DNA from: Rhodovulum sp. | Lineage (GTDB): Bacteria > Pseudomonadota > Alphaproteobacteria > Rhodobacterales > Rhodobacteraceae | Length of the DNA: 64,000 bases | Assembly: GCA_020637615.1 (NCBI GenBank) | Contig: JACKKC010000003.1 | Location: forward strand, 1-64,000 | Reading direction: 5' to 3' | In this document: in pieces, positions 10,724-21,252 of the stretch | How positions within the stretch are numbered: the stretch's first letter is position 1 | Layout: each line of letters opens with the position of its first letter | Translations under genes and position numbers: made by a program | Notes under the pieces: model-generated | The model's input: the letters and a program-made list of their open reading frames with translations, nothing else | Told to the model about the DNA's origin: nothing | The model's database searches: none

Positions 10724-11212
10724 ATGGCGGGCGCATCCAAGGCACGGCCGACCGCGGCCCAGGCGCGGCGCATGCGGTCGGCGGCGCGGTTCTACGCGGT
10801 GCAGGCGCTCTTCCAGATGGAGGCTGCGGATACCGGGCTCGAGACGGTGCTCGGCGAGTTCGAGACCCACCGGGTCGGCGCCGAGATCGACGGCGCGACC
10901 TTCGCCGAGCCCGACCTGCCGCATTTCCGCGCGCTGCTCGCCGCCGCGGTGACGCATCAGGCGCGTATCGACCAGACCGTCGACCGGGCGCTGGTGGCGC
11001 GCTGGCCGATCGACCGGATCGACCCGACCCTGCGCGCGGTCTTCCGTGCGGCCGGCGCGGAACTGGTCGCCACCGACACCCCGCCCAAGGTCACGATCAA
11101 CGAATACGTGGACGTGGCCAAGGCCTTCTACCCCGAGGGCAAGGAGGCGAAATTCGTCAACGGGGTGCTCGACCACATGGCGCGCGAAGTGCAGCCGCAG
11201 GCCTTCGGGTGA
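10724..11212 (+). CDS. nusB: transcription antitermination factor NusB
   Basis: NusB binds boxA RNA with ribosomal protein S10 and supports antitermination on rRNA operons. The 162-residue all-helical protein has the typical start SAARFYAVQALFQME and the C-terminal motif TPPKVTINEYVDVAKAF followed by KFVNGVLDHMARE. Its ATG follows the ribH stop codon directly. The ribH-nusB adjacency is widely conserved. Confidence 0.96.
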   Translation: MAGASKARPTAAQARRMRSAARFYAVQALFQMEAADTGLETVLGEFETHRVGAEIDGATFAEPDLPHFRALLAAAVTHQARIDQTVDRALVARWPIDRIDPTLRAVFRAAGAELVATDTPPKVTINEYVDVAKAFYPEGKEAKFVNGVLDHMAREVQPQAFG

Positions 11213-11931
11213 GCGGGGGCGCGCCGGGGGGCCTCGGCATCGGCGGCCTGCTCGCGGCGACGCTCCGGCTGGCGGGCGACGGCTTCGGGCGGATGTTTCC
11301 CGCCGCTCTCGGGGTCTCGCTCGTCTCGGCCCTGGCCGCCGAGGGCCTCGCCCCCGCCGATCCGGTGCCGACGCTGGGGCCGGGCCTGCTCTGGGCGGCC
11401 CTGGCCGACCTGCTCCTCGGCACGCTGCTCACCGGCTTTCTCTGCCTCGTGGCAATCGACGTGGCGATCGGGCGGCGCCATTCCACCGGGCAATATCTCC
11501 GGCAGGCGGCGCGGCAGTTCCTGCCGCTCCTGGTCTTCACCTTCGCGGTCTCGATCGCGATCGGCATCGGGACCGTGTTTCTGGTGATCCCCGGCCTCTA
11601 TGCCGCGGCGCGCTACCTGCCCTATTGCGCGACGACGGTCTTCGAGGATGCCGGCTGGCGGGGGATCGAACGGGCCGAGGTGCTGACCCGCGGCTATCGC
11701 TGGCCGCTGGTCGGGCTCCTGGCGGTCGGCTTCGCGCTGCTGCTGGCGGTGGGCATCCCGATCGGGGTACTTTCCGCCGAATTCGGCCCGTTGACGGGCC
11801 TGGCCGCGCAGGTGGTGCTTTCCGCGCTCGGCTATCTTGTCGCGGCGGCCTTCTCGGCCGTGGTCTATCTCCGGCTGCGGGACCTGCGCGAGGGCGTGTC
11901 GGCGAGCGATCTGGCGTCGTCGATCGGGTGA
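11209..11931 (+). CDS. multipass membrane protein of unknown function
   Basis: This 240-residue protein has four to six hydrophobic helices (about residues 60-82, 105-130, 165-188, 200-225). The stretch VIPGLYAAARYLPYCATTVFED followed by GIERAEVLTRGYRWPLVG resembles the pattern seen in YciC/UPF0259-like and GDPD membrane-domain proteins, but the similarity is weak. The GTG start overlaps the nusB stop (GTGA), so it is the last gene of the rib-nusB operon. I cannot name a function. Confidence 0.75.
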   Translation: MSGGAPGGLGIGGLLAATLRLAGDGFGRMFPAALGVSLVSALAAEGLAPADPVPTLGPGLLWAALADLLLGTLLTGFLCLVAIDVAIGRRHSTGQYLRQAARQFLPLLVFTFAVSIAIGIGTVFLVIPGLYAAARYLPYCATTVFEDAGWRGIERAEVLTRGYRWPLVGLLAVGFALLLAVGIPIGVLSAEFGPLTGLAAQVVLSALGYLVAAAFSAVVYLRLRDLREGVSASDLASSIG

Positions 11932-11998
11932 GATCGGCGGCCGTTCCGCGCGAGCCGATGGCCTCCAGCCCGATCGGGCCGGGGCATCGGTCGGGCGG

Positions 11999-14245
<2,247 letters not shown>

Positions 14246-14340
14246 AGATATGGTGTAGCGCGGCGCTCAACCGCCGTCCAGCGTCGAGACGTCGGGCGCG
14301 CGGGGCGTAGCTGCGCGCGCCCGAGATCGGGATGGGGCGG

Positions 14341-15369
14341 TCAGGCGGCCGCCGCCTTCCATCCCAGCTGGTTCGCGATCCTGCGGCCGCGCGCCAGATA
14401 TTCCGTGGCACGGTCGAGATTGATCAGCGTCCCCAACTCCCGGTTGTATTCGATCGGGCGGAAGGGATGGCAGGCCGCGAGGCTGGCGAAGGTCAGTTCC
14501 GAGAAGACCAGCCGGTCGTCGAACTTCAGGAAATCCACCCGGACATGCATGAAGTCCTCCGAGAGCCGCCGGGCCTCGGTCACCATCGTCTCGAATTCCG
14601 CCGGGCGCGGCACCGGCCCCATCTCGACGGCCCCGCCGCCCTCGGCGACGAGGTCGAGACGCCGCCAGTCGAGGTCGTAGACGGCGCGCTCGTAGCGCGT
14701 GCCTTTCCGGGCGCCGATGACGGTGACATAGACCGGCTCGCCGTGCATGCAGGCGAACTTGAATTCGAGGCTCTCGCGCCGGGCCGTGATCAGCTCCTCG
14801 ATCAGCCAGCGCTTCGGCACGCTGCGATAGTGGAGCTCGCCCGTGCGCCGCCACTGGTCCCAGTTGTTCCAGGCCTCGAGCACCGCGACGAGGCGGTCGC
14901 GGTCGGGGCCGTTCCAGCCCTCGTGGATGTAGTTCTGCCCGCTGCCGTAGGTGGATTTCATCACGAACTGCTCGGGAAACTCCACCTCCTCGAGATCGGC
15001 CGGCGTGCTGCCGGTGGCGATCAGCTCGGGAGGCTCGATCTCCGACCCCTTCCACCGCACGTAGTCGCGCACCGCGATCTTGTCGGCGGCGAGGCTCATC
15101 AGGGGATTGCGGTGGCGCAGGAATTGCCAGCGGATCTTCTCGTTGATCCAGACCGGCTCGATGAAATCCGGCATGTGGTCGTTGGCGACCGCGTAGAAAT
15201 AGGCGACCGCTTCCGCGTCGGACCGGAAGGACGCGTCGTAGACGGCGGCCTGGATCCCCCTCGCCGGCTGGCGCATCTTGCTTTCCAGCCAGTAGCGGCG
15301 ATGCGCCCATCGGCGCCGGCGGTCTATGCGGCTGACGAATCGCTCCCGATCCTGATCGAATCTAGGCAT
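14341..15369 (-). CDS. TupA-like ATP-grasp protein (first copy)
   Basis: This 342-residue protein belongs to the TupA-like ATP-grasp family often found in exopolysaccharide and teichuronopeptide clusters, where members are thought to ligate amino acids to sugars. Recognisable blocks are WINEKIRWQFL, RNPLMSLAADKIAVRDYV, then FVMKSTYGSGQN (the ATP-grasp lysine and glycine loop) and SLEFKFACMHGEP with RVDFLKFDDRLVFSELTF (metal-binding acidic residues). The start was chosen because GAGGGGTAGAG precedes the ATG. It is a close paralogue of the next gene upstream. The substrate is unknown. Confidence 0.85.
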   Translation of the reverse strand: MPRFDQDRERFVSRIDRRRRWAHRRYWLESKMRQPARGIQAAVYDASFRSDAEAVAYFYAVANDHMPDFIEPVWINEKIRWQFLRHRNPLMSLAADKIAVRDYVRWKGSEIEPPELIATGSTPADLEEVEFPEQFVMKSTYGSGQNYIHEGWNGPDRDRLVAVLEAWNNWDQWRRTGELHYRSVPKRWLIEELITARRESLEFKFACMHGEPVYVTVIGARKGTRYERAVYDLDWRRLDLVAEGGGAVEMGPVPRPAEFETMVTEARRLSEDFMHVRVDFLKFDDRLVFSELTFASLAACHPFRPIEYNRELGTLINLDRATEYLARGRRIANQLGWKAAAA

Positions 15370-15614
15370 CTCTACCCCTCTTATGTTCCTGCCTCGATCG
15401 GTGCGGCCTCCGCCGGGACGGGCCCGGCGCGGCAACACTCTTGTTGTATTGCGATCATCGTAGCGCAACCCCGGCCGAAACCCCTATTGATAACAAAGGG
15501 GCACGAGGCGCTGAGCGGATTTCCGCCTATCGAAGAATCATCGGCCTTGCGAAACCTTCCAGCAACACTCTTTCCGACGGGGCCGATTCTGCGGAGCCGA
15601 GGCACCGGCGGCGA

Positions 15615-16655
15615 TCAGGCGGCCCTTGGCGCCTCTTCGGCCACGCGCGGCCAGCCGAGATCGGCCGCGATGCGCCGGCCATTGGCGAGCGCCTCCGCCG
15701 CCCGGCCGAGATCGATCTTCGCGCCCAGCTCCGCGTTCATCTCGACCGGCTCGAAGGGGATCCGCGCCGCGAGATTGGCGAAGGTGAGCTCGGAGAAGAC
15801 CAGCCTTCCGTCGAACTTCAGGAAATCCACCCGGACATGCAGGAAATCCTCCGAGAGGAGCCGCGCGAGCGCCAGCACGCGGTCGAGGTCGGCGGGCCGC
15901 GGGACCGGCCGGGGGTCATGGGCGCGGCCGCGGCTGCCGAAAGGCACGCGCCGCCAGTCGGTGTCGAAGATGACCCGGGAATAGGCGTCGCCGTCGCGAT
16001 CGGTGATGACCGAGATGAAGGCCGGCTCGCCGTGAAAGCAGAAGACCTTGAATTCCAGCTTCTCGCGGGTCGCGGGCACGTATTCCTCCACGAGCCAGCG
16101 GTGCGGCACGTCGCGGTAATGCAATTCGCCCGTATGCCGCCACTGGTCGAATTCCGCCCAGGCGCCGAGCTGGCGCACGAGCTCCAGCCGCGGGACCGGC
16201 GTGGTGCCGTCGACGATCCGGATCTGGCCGCTGCCATGGGCGGTCTTGAGCACGAAGCGCGCGGGCAGGTCGACGGCGAGCAGGTCGTCTGGCGCCGCGC
16301 CGGTCGCGATCATCGCGGGCGCCTCGACCCGGGCTTGCTTGTGCAGGAGGTATTCCCGCACCGCGATCTTGTCGGCGGCGAGGCTCATCAGCGGGTTGCG
16401 GTGGTGCAGGAACTGCCAGCGGATCTTCTCGTTCAGCCAGGTGGGGTGGTCGAGGTCCGGGAGGTGGTCGTTGGTGAGCGCATAGAAATAGCTCACCGCC
16501 TCCGCGTCGCTGCGGAAGGTCGCGTCATAGACCGCGGCCTGGAGCCCGCCCGTCGCGCCGAGCAGGCGGCCGAGCCGCGCGCAGCGGTGGTTCCACCGCA
16601 TGCGACGGTCGATTCGCGTGACGAAACGGTCACGTTCGCTTCGGCTTCGCTCCAC
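15615..16655 (-). CDS. TupA-like ATP-grasp protein (second copy)
   Basis: This 346-residue paralogue of the downstream gene shares the blocks WLNEKIRWQFL, HRNPLMSLAADKIAVRE, FVLKTAHGSGQ, LEFKVFCFHGEP and RVDFLKFDGRLVFSELTF. The two copies align end to end, which points to a local duplication followed by divergence. The start is GTG with GGAGAG six bases upstream. A nearby ATG is out of frame. The 245-base spacer to the first copy is richer in A and T than its surroundings and could hold a separate promoter. Enzyme substrate and product are not predictable from the sequence. Confidence 0.85.
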   Translation of the reverse strand: MERSRSERDRFVTRIDRRMRWNHRCARLGRLLGATGGLQAAVYDATFRSDAEAVSYFYALTNDHLPDLDHPTWLNEKIRWQFLHHRNPLMSLAADKIAVREYLLHKQARVEAPAMIATGAAPDDLLAVDLPARFVLKTAHGSGQIRIVDGTTPVPRLELVRQLGAWAEFDQWRHTGELHYRDVPHRWLVEEYVPATREKLEFKVFCFHGEPAFISVITDRDGDAYSRVIFDTDWRRVPFGSRGRAHDPRPVPRPADLDRVLALARLLSEDFLHVRVDFLKFDGRLVFSELTFANLAARIPFEPVEMNAELGAKIDLGRAAEALANGRRIAADLGWPRVAEEAPRAA

Positions 16656-16703
16656 GGCATCTCTCCGCTTTACGCGGGCGCGCCGTCCGGGTAGCGCGCA
16701 GGC

Positions 16704-17537
16704 ATGACAGGCAGGTGCATTCTCATCACCGGTTGCTCCTCCGGCATCGGACAGGACGCAGCCCTAACCTTGCATATGCGCGGCTGGCGCGTGCTGGCAA
16801 CTTGCCGGCAGGCGGAAGATTGCTCATGGCTGCGCGAGAGGGGGCTCGAGAGCCTGCCGCTCGACCTGGCCTCGGAGGCGAGCATCGCCGGCGCCGTGCA
16901 GGAGGCCTTCGACCTGACCGGGGGCCGGATCGACGCGGTCTTCAACAACGGCGCCTTCGCCTGCCCCGGCGCAGTGGAGGACCTGCCGCGCGCCGCGCTG
17001 CGCGAGATCTTCGAGACCAACCTCTTCGGCCAGATCGACCTGACCAACCGGCTCATCCCCGCGATGCGGGCGCGGGGCACGGGGCGGATCGTGATGAATT
17101 CCTCCGTGCTCGGCTTCGTCGCCGCGCGCTGGCGCGGCGCCTATGTGGCGAGCAAGTTCGCGCTCGAGGGCATCACCGACACGCTTCGGCTGGAACTGGC
17201 GGGCACCGGCATCCAGGTCAGCCTGATCGAGCCTGGCCCGATCAGGACGAATTTCCGCCGCAACGCCATCCCGCATTTCGAGCGCCACATCGACCGGGAG
17301 CGGTCGGTGCACCGGGACTTCTACGCCGACGCCATGCACCGGCGGCTCCATGCGCCCGACACGGCGCGGGATCGCTTCGAGCTGCCACCCTCGGCGGTCA
17401 CAGCAAGGCTGATCCATGCGATCGAGGCGCGAAAGCCGCGGCCGCGCTACCGCGTCACCCTGCCCGCCCGCGTCGCCAGCGGGTTGCGGCGCGGGCTGCC
17501 GACCCGGCTTCTCGATGCGGTCCTGGGCCGGTGGTGA
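16704..17537 (+). CDS. short-chain dehydrogenase/reductase
   Basis: This 277-residue classical SDR has the cofactor loop TGCSSGIG (residues 9-16), the NNGA motif at 81-84, and the catalytic Ser133/134, Tyr147 and Lys151 (YVASK). The C-terminal part, with PRPRYRVTLPARVASGL, resembles the retinol-dehydrogenase-like SDRs that act on hydrophobic substrates. It is divergent from the ATP-grasp pair, with 48 bases between the start codons. The substrate is unknown. Confidence 0.9.
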   Translation: MTGRCILITGCSSGIGQDAALTLHMRGWRVLATCRQAEDCSWLRERGLESLPLDLASEASIAGAVQEAFDLTGGRIDAVFNNGAFACPGAVEDLPRAALREIFETNLFGQIDLTNRLIPAMRARGTGRIVMNSSVLGFVAARWRGAYVASKFALEGITDTLRLELAGTGIQVSLIEPGPIRTNFRRNAIPHFERHIDRERSVHRDFYADAMHRRLHAPDTARDRFELPPSAVTARLIHAIEARKPRPRYRVTLPARVASGLRRGLPTRLLDAVLGRW

Positions 17538-17621
17538 TCGCGACGACGCCGGCGGGCATCCGGGTTTCGGCGACGACCGTCGGGCCCCGCGCGGGACGGT
17601 AGGGGAACCCGCCGTTCGGGG

Positions 17622-17984
17622 TCAGGAGCCGTGCGGGGTGAATTCGGCGACGCACCAATCGGAGTAGCGGTCGATCAGCTCGTAGCTGCTGCCCTGCGAG
17701 CCCATCTCGCGCAGCACCGCCCGATAGGCGTCGAGGCGGCGCTGCGGCGCCAGCGGCACCCAGATCTCGAGCACCTGCGCCGACCAGCGGGTCATCATCG
17801 TCATGTCCGAGGCGGAGAGCACACCGCCGGCAAAGCCGTACTGGCCGGCCATGCCGATATAGGCCGCGCAGCGCAGCGCCTGGGCCGAGCGCCCCGAGAG
17901 CACCGTCTCCGCACCGCCCGCCGTCGCGGAACAGGTCGCGGCGAAGGCCAGAAGGGCGAGGCGGCAGGTCACAGGCAGGCTCAT
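17622..17984 (-). CDS. exported hypothetical protein
   Basis: This 120-residue protein has an N-terminal signal peptide (cleavage likely after GGA near residue 25). Two cysteines remain in the mature part (C39 and C111) and could form a disulfide. GGGGGATGTGGA precedes the ATG. I recognise no domain. It is convergent with the upstream short-chain dehydrogenase and lies alone. Confidence 0.7.
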   Translation of the reverse strand: MSLPVTCRLALLAFAATCSATAGGAETVLSGRSAQALRCAAYIGMAGQYGFAGGVLSASDMTMMTRWSAQVLEIWVPLAPQRRLDAYRAVLREMGSQGSSYELIDRYSDWCVAEFTPHGS

Positions 17985-18211
17985 TCCACATCCCCCGGAC
18001 AGAAGGCGGGGCGCCCCGGGACGCGGGCGCTCGCCGGGCGCAGTCTGCTCCAGTTCCGGGCCCCGGCAAACCGCCGTGGCGCGAATGGGTTAACCGCGCC
18101 CACCCGCGCTCGGGGCTATCGAGTCGTCCGGAGCTCCCCGGCCGCCCGGCCGGACGGCCTTGCATCCGCGCGCAATTCGGCTAGGTCTCGTCCGGAGGCT
18201 CGGGAAACGGG

Positions 18212-18418
18212 ATGTTGACAAGGGATCCGCTTTTCATCCTTGCGGGGATCGCCTGTCTCGCGGTGCTTGCGGTTCTGGTCTTCGGGGTCGCGACATTCGC
18301 CCGCGGCGGGGAGTTCAACCGCAAATATGCCAACAAGATCATGCGGCTGCGCATTCTCCTGCAGTTCATTGCGGTGATCCTGATCGTGGTCTTCGTCTAT
18401 TTCTCGCGCCGAGGCTGA
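18212..18418 (+). CDS. twin-transmembrane HIG1-like protein
   Basis: This 68-residue protein has two transmembrane helices (about 8-30 and 47-64) joined by a basic loop, FARGGEFNRKYANKIMRLRIL, which is the pattern of the HIG1 family. Members associate with respiratory complexes in mitochondria, and the bacterial role is not settled. The adenosyltransferase gene begins 4 bases after its stop, so the two are co-transcribed, an arrangement familiar from Rhodobacterales. Confidence 0.85.
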   Translation: MLTRDPLFILAGIACLAVLAVLVFGVATFARGGEFNRKYANKIMRLRILLQFIAVILIVVFVYFSRRG

Positions 18419-18422
18419 GCCC

Positions 18423-18995
18423 ATGGTCGTGCTGAACCGCATCTATACCCGGACCGGCGACTCGGGCGATACCGCGCTGGGCAACGGCGTCCGGGTCGCC
18501 AAGCATTCGCTCCGGGTCGGCGCCTACGGCACCGTGGACGAGGTCAATGCCACGCTCGGGATCGCGCGGCTCCATGCGGACGCGGATCTCGAAGCCGGGC
18601 TCGCGCGCATCCAGAACGACCTCTTCGATCTCGGCGCCGATCTCTGCACGCCGGACATGGAGAACGACGCGGCCGCGCCGCATCCGCGCCTGCGCGTCGT
18701 CGCCTCGCAGGTGACGCGCCTCGAGACCGAGATCGACGCGATGAACGCCGGGCTGAAGCCGCTGCGCAGCTTCGTGCTGCCCGGCGGCTCGGCCCTGGCG
18801 GCGCATCTGCATCTCTGCCGCACGGTCTGCCGCCGCGCCGAGCGGCTGGTGGTCGAGCTCGCGACGCTGGAAGCCGTCAATGCGGAGGCGGTGCGATACC
18901 TCAACCGCCTCTCCGACTGGCTCTTCGTGGCGAGCCGGCTGGCCAATGACGGCGGCGCGGCGGACGTGCTCTGGGTGCCCGGCGCCAACCGCTGA
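18423..18995 (+). CDS. pduO: PduO-type cob(I)alamin adenosyltransferase
   Basis: The enzyme transfers the adenosyl group of ATP to cob(I)alamin, making coenzyme B12 for radical mutases. The 190 residues start with the ATP-binding signature RIYTRTGDSGDTALGNG and contain GTVDEVNATLG, and near the C-terminus RLSDWLFVASR. Adenosylcobalamin would serve ethylmalonyl-CoA and methylmalonyl-CoA mutases, which fits the methylsuccinyl-CoA dehydrogenase gene found later in the window. Confidence 0.95.
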   Translation: MVVLNRIYTRTGDSGDTALGNGVRVAKHSLRVGAYGTVDEVNATLGIARLHADADLEAGLARIQNDLFDLGADLCTPDMENDAAAPHPRLRVVASQVTRLETEIDAMNAGLKPLRSFVLPGGSALAAHLHLCRTVCRRAERLVVELATLEAVNAEAVRYLNRLSDWLFVASRLANDGGAADVLWVPGANR

Positions 18996-19117
18996 ACCGG
19001 CGGACGACCGCCGAAGACGGTAACCATTGCGTAACTAAACGGCTTCCCGGGGATGCCGCGACTGGCGTATGTTTAGATCTGGATTACTTGTGTGGAGTTG
19101 TCGGAGTGGTCCTGGCG

Positions 19118-19780
19118 ATGTTGCCGAAGCGTGAACCCATGGTCTATACGCGCACCGAGCTGGTCTCGGACGCCGTGGTTCACGTCGCCGGCCTCGCCTC
19201 GGCGCTGATCGCGGCCCCGGTGCTGGTCGTGCTGGCCTGCCTCTGGTTCGGCGATTTCGGCACGGTGACCGCCACGACGATCTACGCGATCAGCCTCGTG
19301 GCGATGCTCGCCTGCTCGGCCATCTACAACACGGTGACCCGGCCGGGCTGGGGGGATCTGCTCCGGCGGCTCGACCAATCGGCGATCTACATGAAGATCG
19401 CCGGCACCTACACGCCCTTCGCGGTGCTGACCGGAACCCATGCCGGGCCGTTCCTGGCCGGGATCTGGGGGGCGTCGCTGACCGGGGCCTCGATGATCCT
19501 CTTCGGCCCGGCGCGGTGGAAGCGCCCGAGCTTCGTGCTCTATCTCGTGATCGGATGGGCCGGCATGCTCTTCGGCGGGCCGCTGATTTCGGGGCTGAGC
19601 CCGGCCGGCCTCGCCCTGATCCTCGTGGGCGGCACGCTCTATTCGATCGGCCTGGTGTTCCTGCTCTGGGAGCGGCTGCCGCATCACAACACCGTGTGGC
19701 ACGTCTTCGTTCTCGTCGCGACCGCCCTGGTCTATTCCGCGATCCTGGTCGAGCTTTCCGGCCGGGCGGCGGCGGCATGA
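19118..19780 (+). CDS. PAQR/hemolysin III family membrane protein
   Basis: This is a seven-helix membrane protein of the hemolysin III (YqfA) branch of the PAQR family, whose members carry a zinc site and are suspected membrane-lipid hydrolases. The 220 residues show LDQSAIYMKIAGTYTPF and the C-terminal HNTVWHVFVL. The family motif SxxYH in helix 2 reads SAIYN here, so one of three zinc histidines appears replaced by asparagine. GGAG lies upstream of the chosen ATG. A frame extension begins with TTG and an ATG 7 codons later is also possible. It sits between the adenosyltransferase and the RTX gene. Confidence 0.88.
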   Translation: MLPKREPMVYTRTELVSDAVVHVAGLASALIAAPVLVVLACLWFGDFGTVTATTIYAISLVAMLACSAIYNTVTRPGWGDLLRRLDQSAIYMKIAGTYTPFAVLTGTHAGPFLAGIWGASLTGASMILFGPARWKRPSFVLYLVIGWAGMLFGGPLISGLSPAGLALILVGGTLYSIGLVFLLWERLPHHNTVWHVFVLVATALVYSAILVELSGRAAAA

Positions 19781-19899
19781 CGCGGCCAAGCATGGAGGTC
19801 GCGTCCTAGCCCAACCGAACTTGAGCTCGCCGAGGTGCAGGCAGGTCCGCGTGCACTCGAAATCCCTTTCACCGAACGAATGAACTACAGGAGCTGGAT

Positions 19900-21036
19900 A
19901 TGGCACTGATAAAAGGCAACGATCTGAACAACGTGCTGCGCGGCACCAGCCTCGCGGACATCATCTACGGCTACGGCGGCGCCGACACGATCTACGGCTA
20001 CGACGGCGACGACCGCATCTCCGGCGGCACCGGCAACGATACCATCAACGCGGGTGCGGGCGACGACCGGGTCAACGGCGGCACCGGCAACGACCGCATC
20101 TTCGGCCTCGGCGGCAACGACCAGATCATCGGCTACGACGGCAACGACCGCATCGACGGCGGCGACGGCAACGACCGCGTCTATGGGGACGGCGGCGACG
20201 ACCTGCTCTACGGCGGCACCGGCAACGACCGCATGCTGGGCGGCATCGGCGACGACCGGATGTACGGCCAGGACGGCAACGACCGGATGTTCGGCGGCGA
20301 CGGCGGGGACCGCATGGTCGGCGGGCTCGGCAACGACACGATCTACGGCGACGGCGGCAACGACGTCATCACCGACGAGGGCGGCAACAACATCGTCGAC
20401 GGCGGTGGCGGCAACGACACGATCCTCACCGGCAGCGGCGACGACAGTATCGGCGGCGGCGAGGGCAACGACACGATCGACGGCGGCGACGGCAACGACA
20501 CGATCCGGGGCAACCGCGGCGACGACACGCTCACCGGCGGGCTCGGCGACGACGTCCTCAGCGGCGGCAGCGGCGCCGACCGGATGTACGGCGGCGAGGG
20601 CAACGACCGCCTGAACGGCAGCTCCAAGGACGACATCATGTATGGCGGCGCCGGCGACGACATCCTCGCCGGTGAATCCGACAACGACCGCCTCTACGGC
20701 GAGGACGGCGACGACACGCTGAACGGCGGCTTCGGCAACGACCGTCTCGTCGGCGGCGCCGGCAACGACCGCCTGATCGGGCTGACCGGCATCAACATCG
20801 TGACCGGCAACGAAGGCAACGACGTCTTCGTCTTCACCGCCGAGCAGACGACGATCACCGATTTCGAGGACGGGTTCGACCAGATCGACGTGAGCGCGCT
20901 GGCCGGCATCGATTCCTTCGACGACGTGAACGTCGTCGCACTGGGCTCGAGCGTGAAGCTGGTCTTCGCCGAAGGCACGATCACCATGCTCGACACGACG
21001 GCGGGCGAACTCGACGCCACCGACTTCATCTTCTGA
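19900..21036 (+). CDS. RTX calcium-binding repeat protein
   Basis: This 378-residue protein is built almost wholly from glycine- and aspartate-rich nonapeptides (GGxGxDxhx), about 33 of them from residue 5 to 308. They fold as a calcium-binding parallel beta-roll once outside the cell. The last 70 residues (VFVFTAEQTTITDFEDGFDQID onward) are the usual RTX C-terminal segment that carries the type I secretion signal. There is no signal peptide and no catalytic domain. AGGAGC precedes the ATG. No TolC, HlyB or HlyD gene is nearby, so secretion would use a system encoded elsewhere. Its role is unknown: a surface or matrix protein is plausible. Confidence 0.9.
   Translation: MALIKGNDLNNVLRGTSLADIIYGYGGADTIYGYDGDDRISGGTGNDTINAGAGDDRVNGGTGNDRIFGLGGNDQIIGYDGNDRIDGGDGNDRVYGDGGDDLLYGGTGNDRMLGGIGDDRMYGQDGNDRMFGGDGGDRMVGGLGNDTIYGDGGNDVITDEGGNNIVDGGGGNDTILTGSGDDSIGGGEGNDTIDGGDGNDTIRGNRGDDTLTGGLGDDVLSGGSGADRMYGGEGNDRLNGSSKDDIMYGGAGDDILAGESDNDRLYGEDGDDTLNGGFGNDRLVGGAGNDRLIGLTGINIVTGNEGNDVFVFTAEQTTITDFEDGFDQIDVSALAGIDSFDDVNVVALGSSVKLVFAEGTITMLDTTAGELDATDFIF
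19912..20823 (+). repeat. RTX nonapeptide-coding tandem repeats
   Basis: The DNA repeats a roughly 27-base unit centred on GGCGGCAACGAC variants for about 0.9 kb. The units differ in bases while keeping the Gly-Gly-x-Gly-x-Asp pattern, so selection acts on the protein. Such repeats can expand or contract by recombination. Confidence 0.85.
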
Positions 21037-21053
21037 GCCGCGCCTGAACCACG

Positions 21054-21085
21054 GGCCGGCGCCGGGCGACAATCCGGCGCCGGCC
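21054..21085 (+). terminator. terminator hairpin after the RTX gene
   Basis: A perfect 12-base inverted repeat (GGCCGGCGCCGG / CCGGCGCCGGCC) with an 8-base loop begins 17 bases after the RTX stop codon and is followed by TTCCCC. The T tract is short, but the placement between the RTX gene and etfB fits a terminator. Confidence 0.65.
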
Positions 21086-21107
21086 TTCCCCGATCGCGAA
21101 GTTCCTG

Positions 21108-21136
21108 TTGCGCGGGCCTGCGCGCGACCTTATCCA
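21108..21136 (+). promoter_or_regulatory. putative etfBA promoter
   Basis: TTGCGC and TATCCA are spaced by exactly 17 bases, placing a start about 110 bases before etfB and just after the terminator of the RTX gene. This is a similarity-based guess. Confidence 0.4.
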
Positions 21137-21252
21137 GCCGATGCGGAATCGCGCGGGGTAAAGCGTCGCTTTCCGCCGCCCGTGCCGCCGCGGCCCGAGG
21201 CAGGAAGAGGCGGCCCGGCCATGGGCCGCAGGAGCGACACAAGGGAAGCGCC

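Noticed and set aside
19930..20820. CRISPR array from the regular 27-base spacing
   Set aside because: Units are contiguous coding repeats with no unique spacers, and no cas genes are present.
19885..21072. A 395-residue repeat-rich minus-strand frame opposite the RTX gene
   Set aside because: Its periodic VVAxAAVD pattern is only the reverse reading of the RTX repeat DNA.
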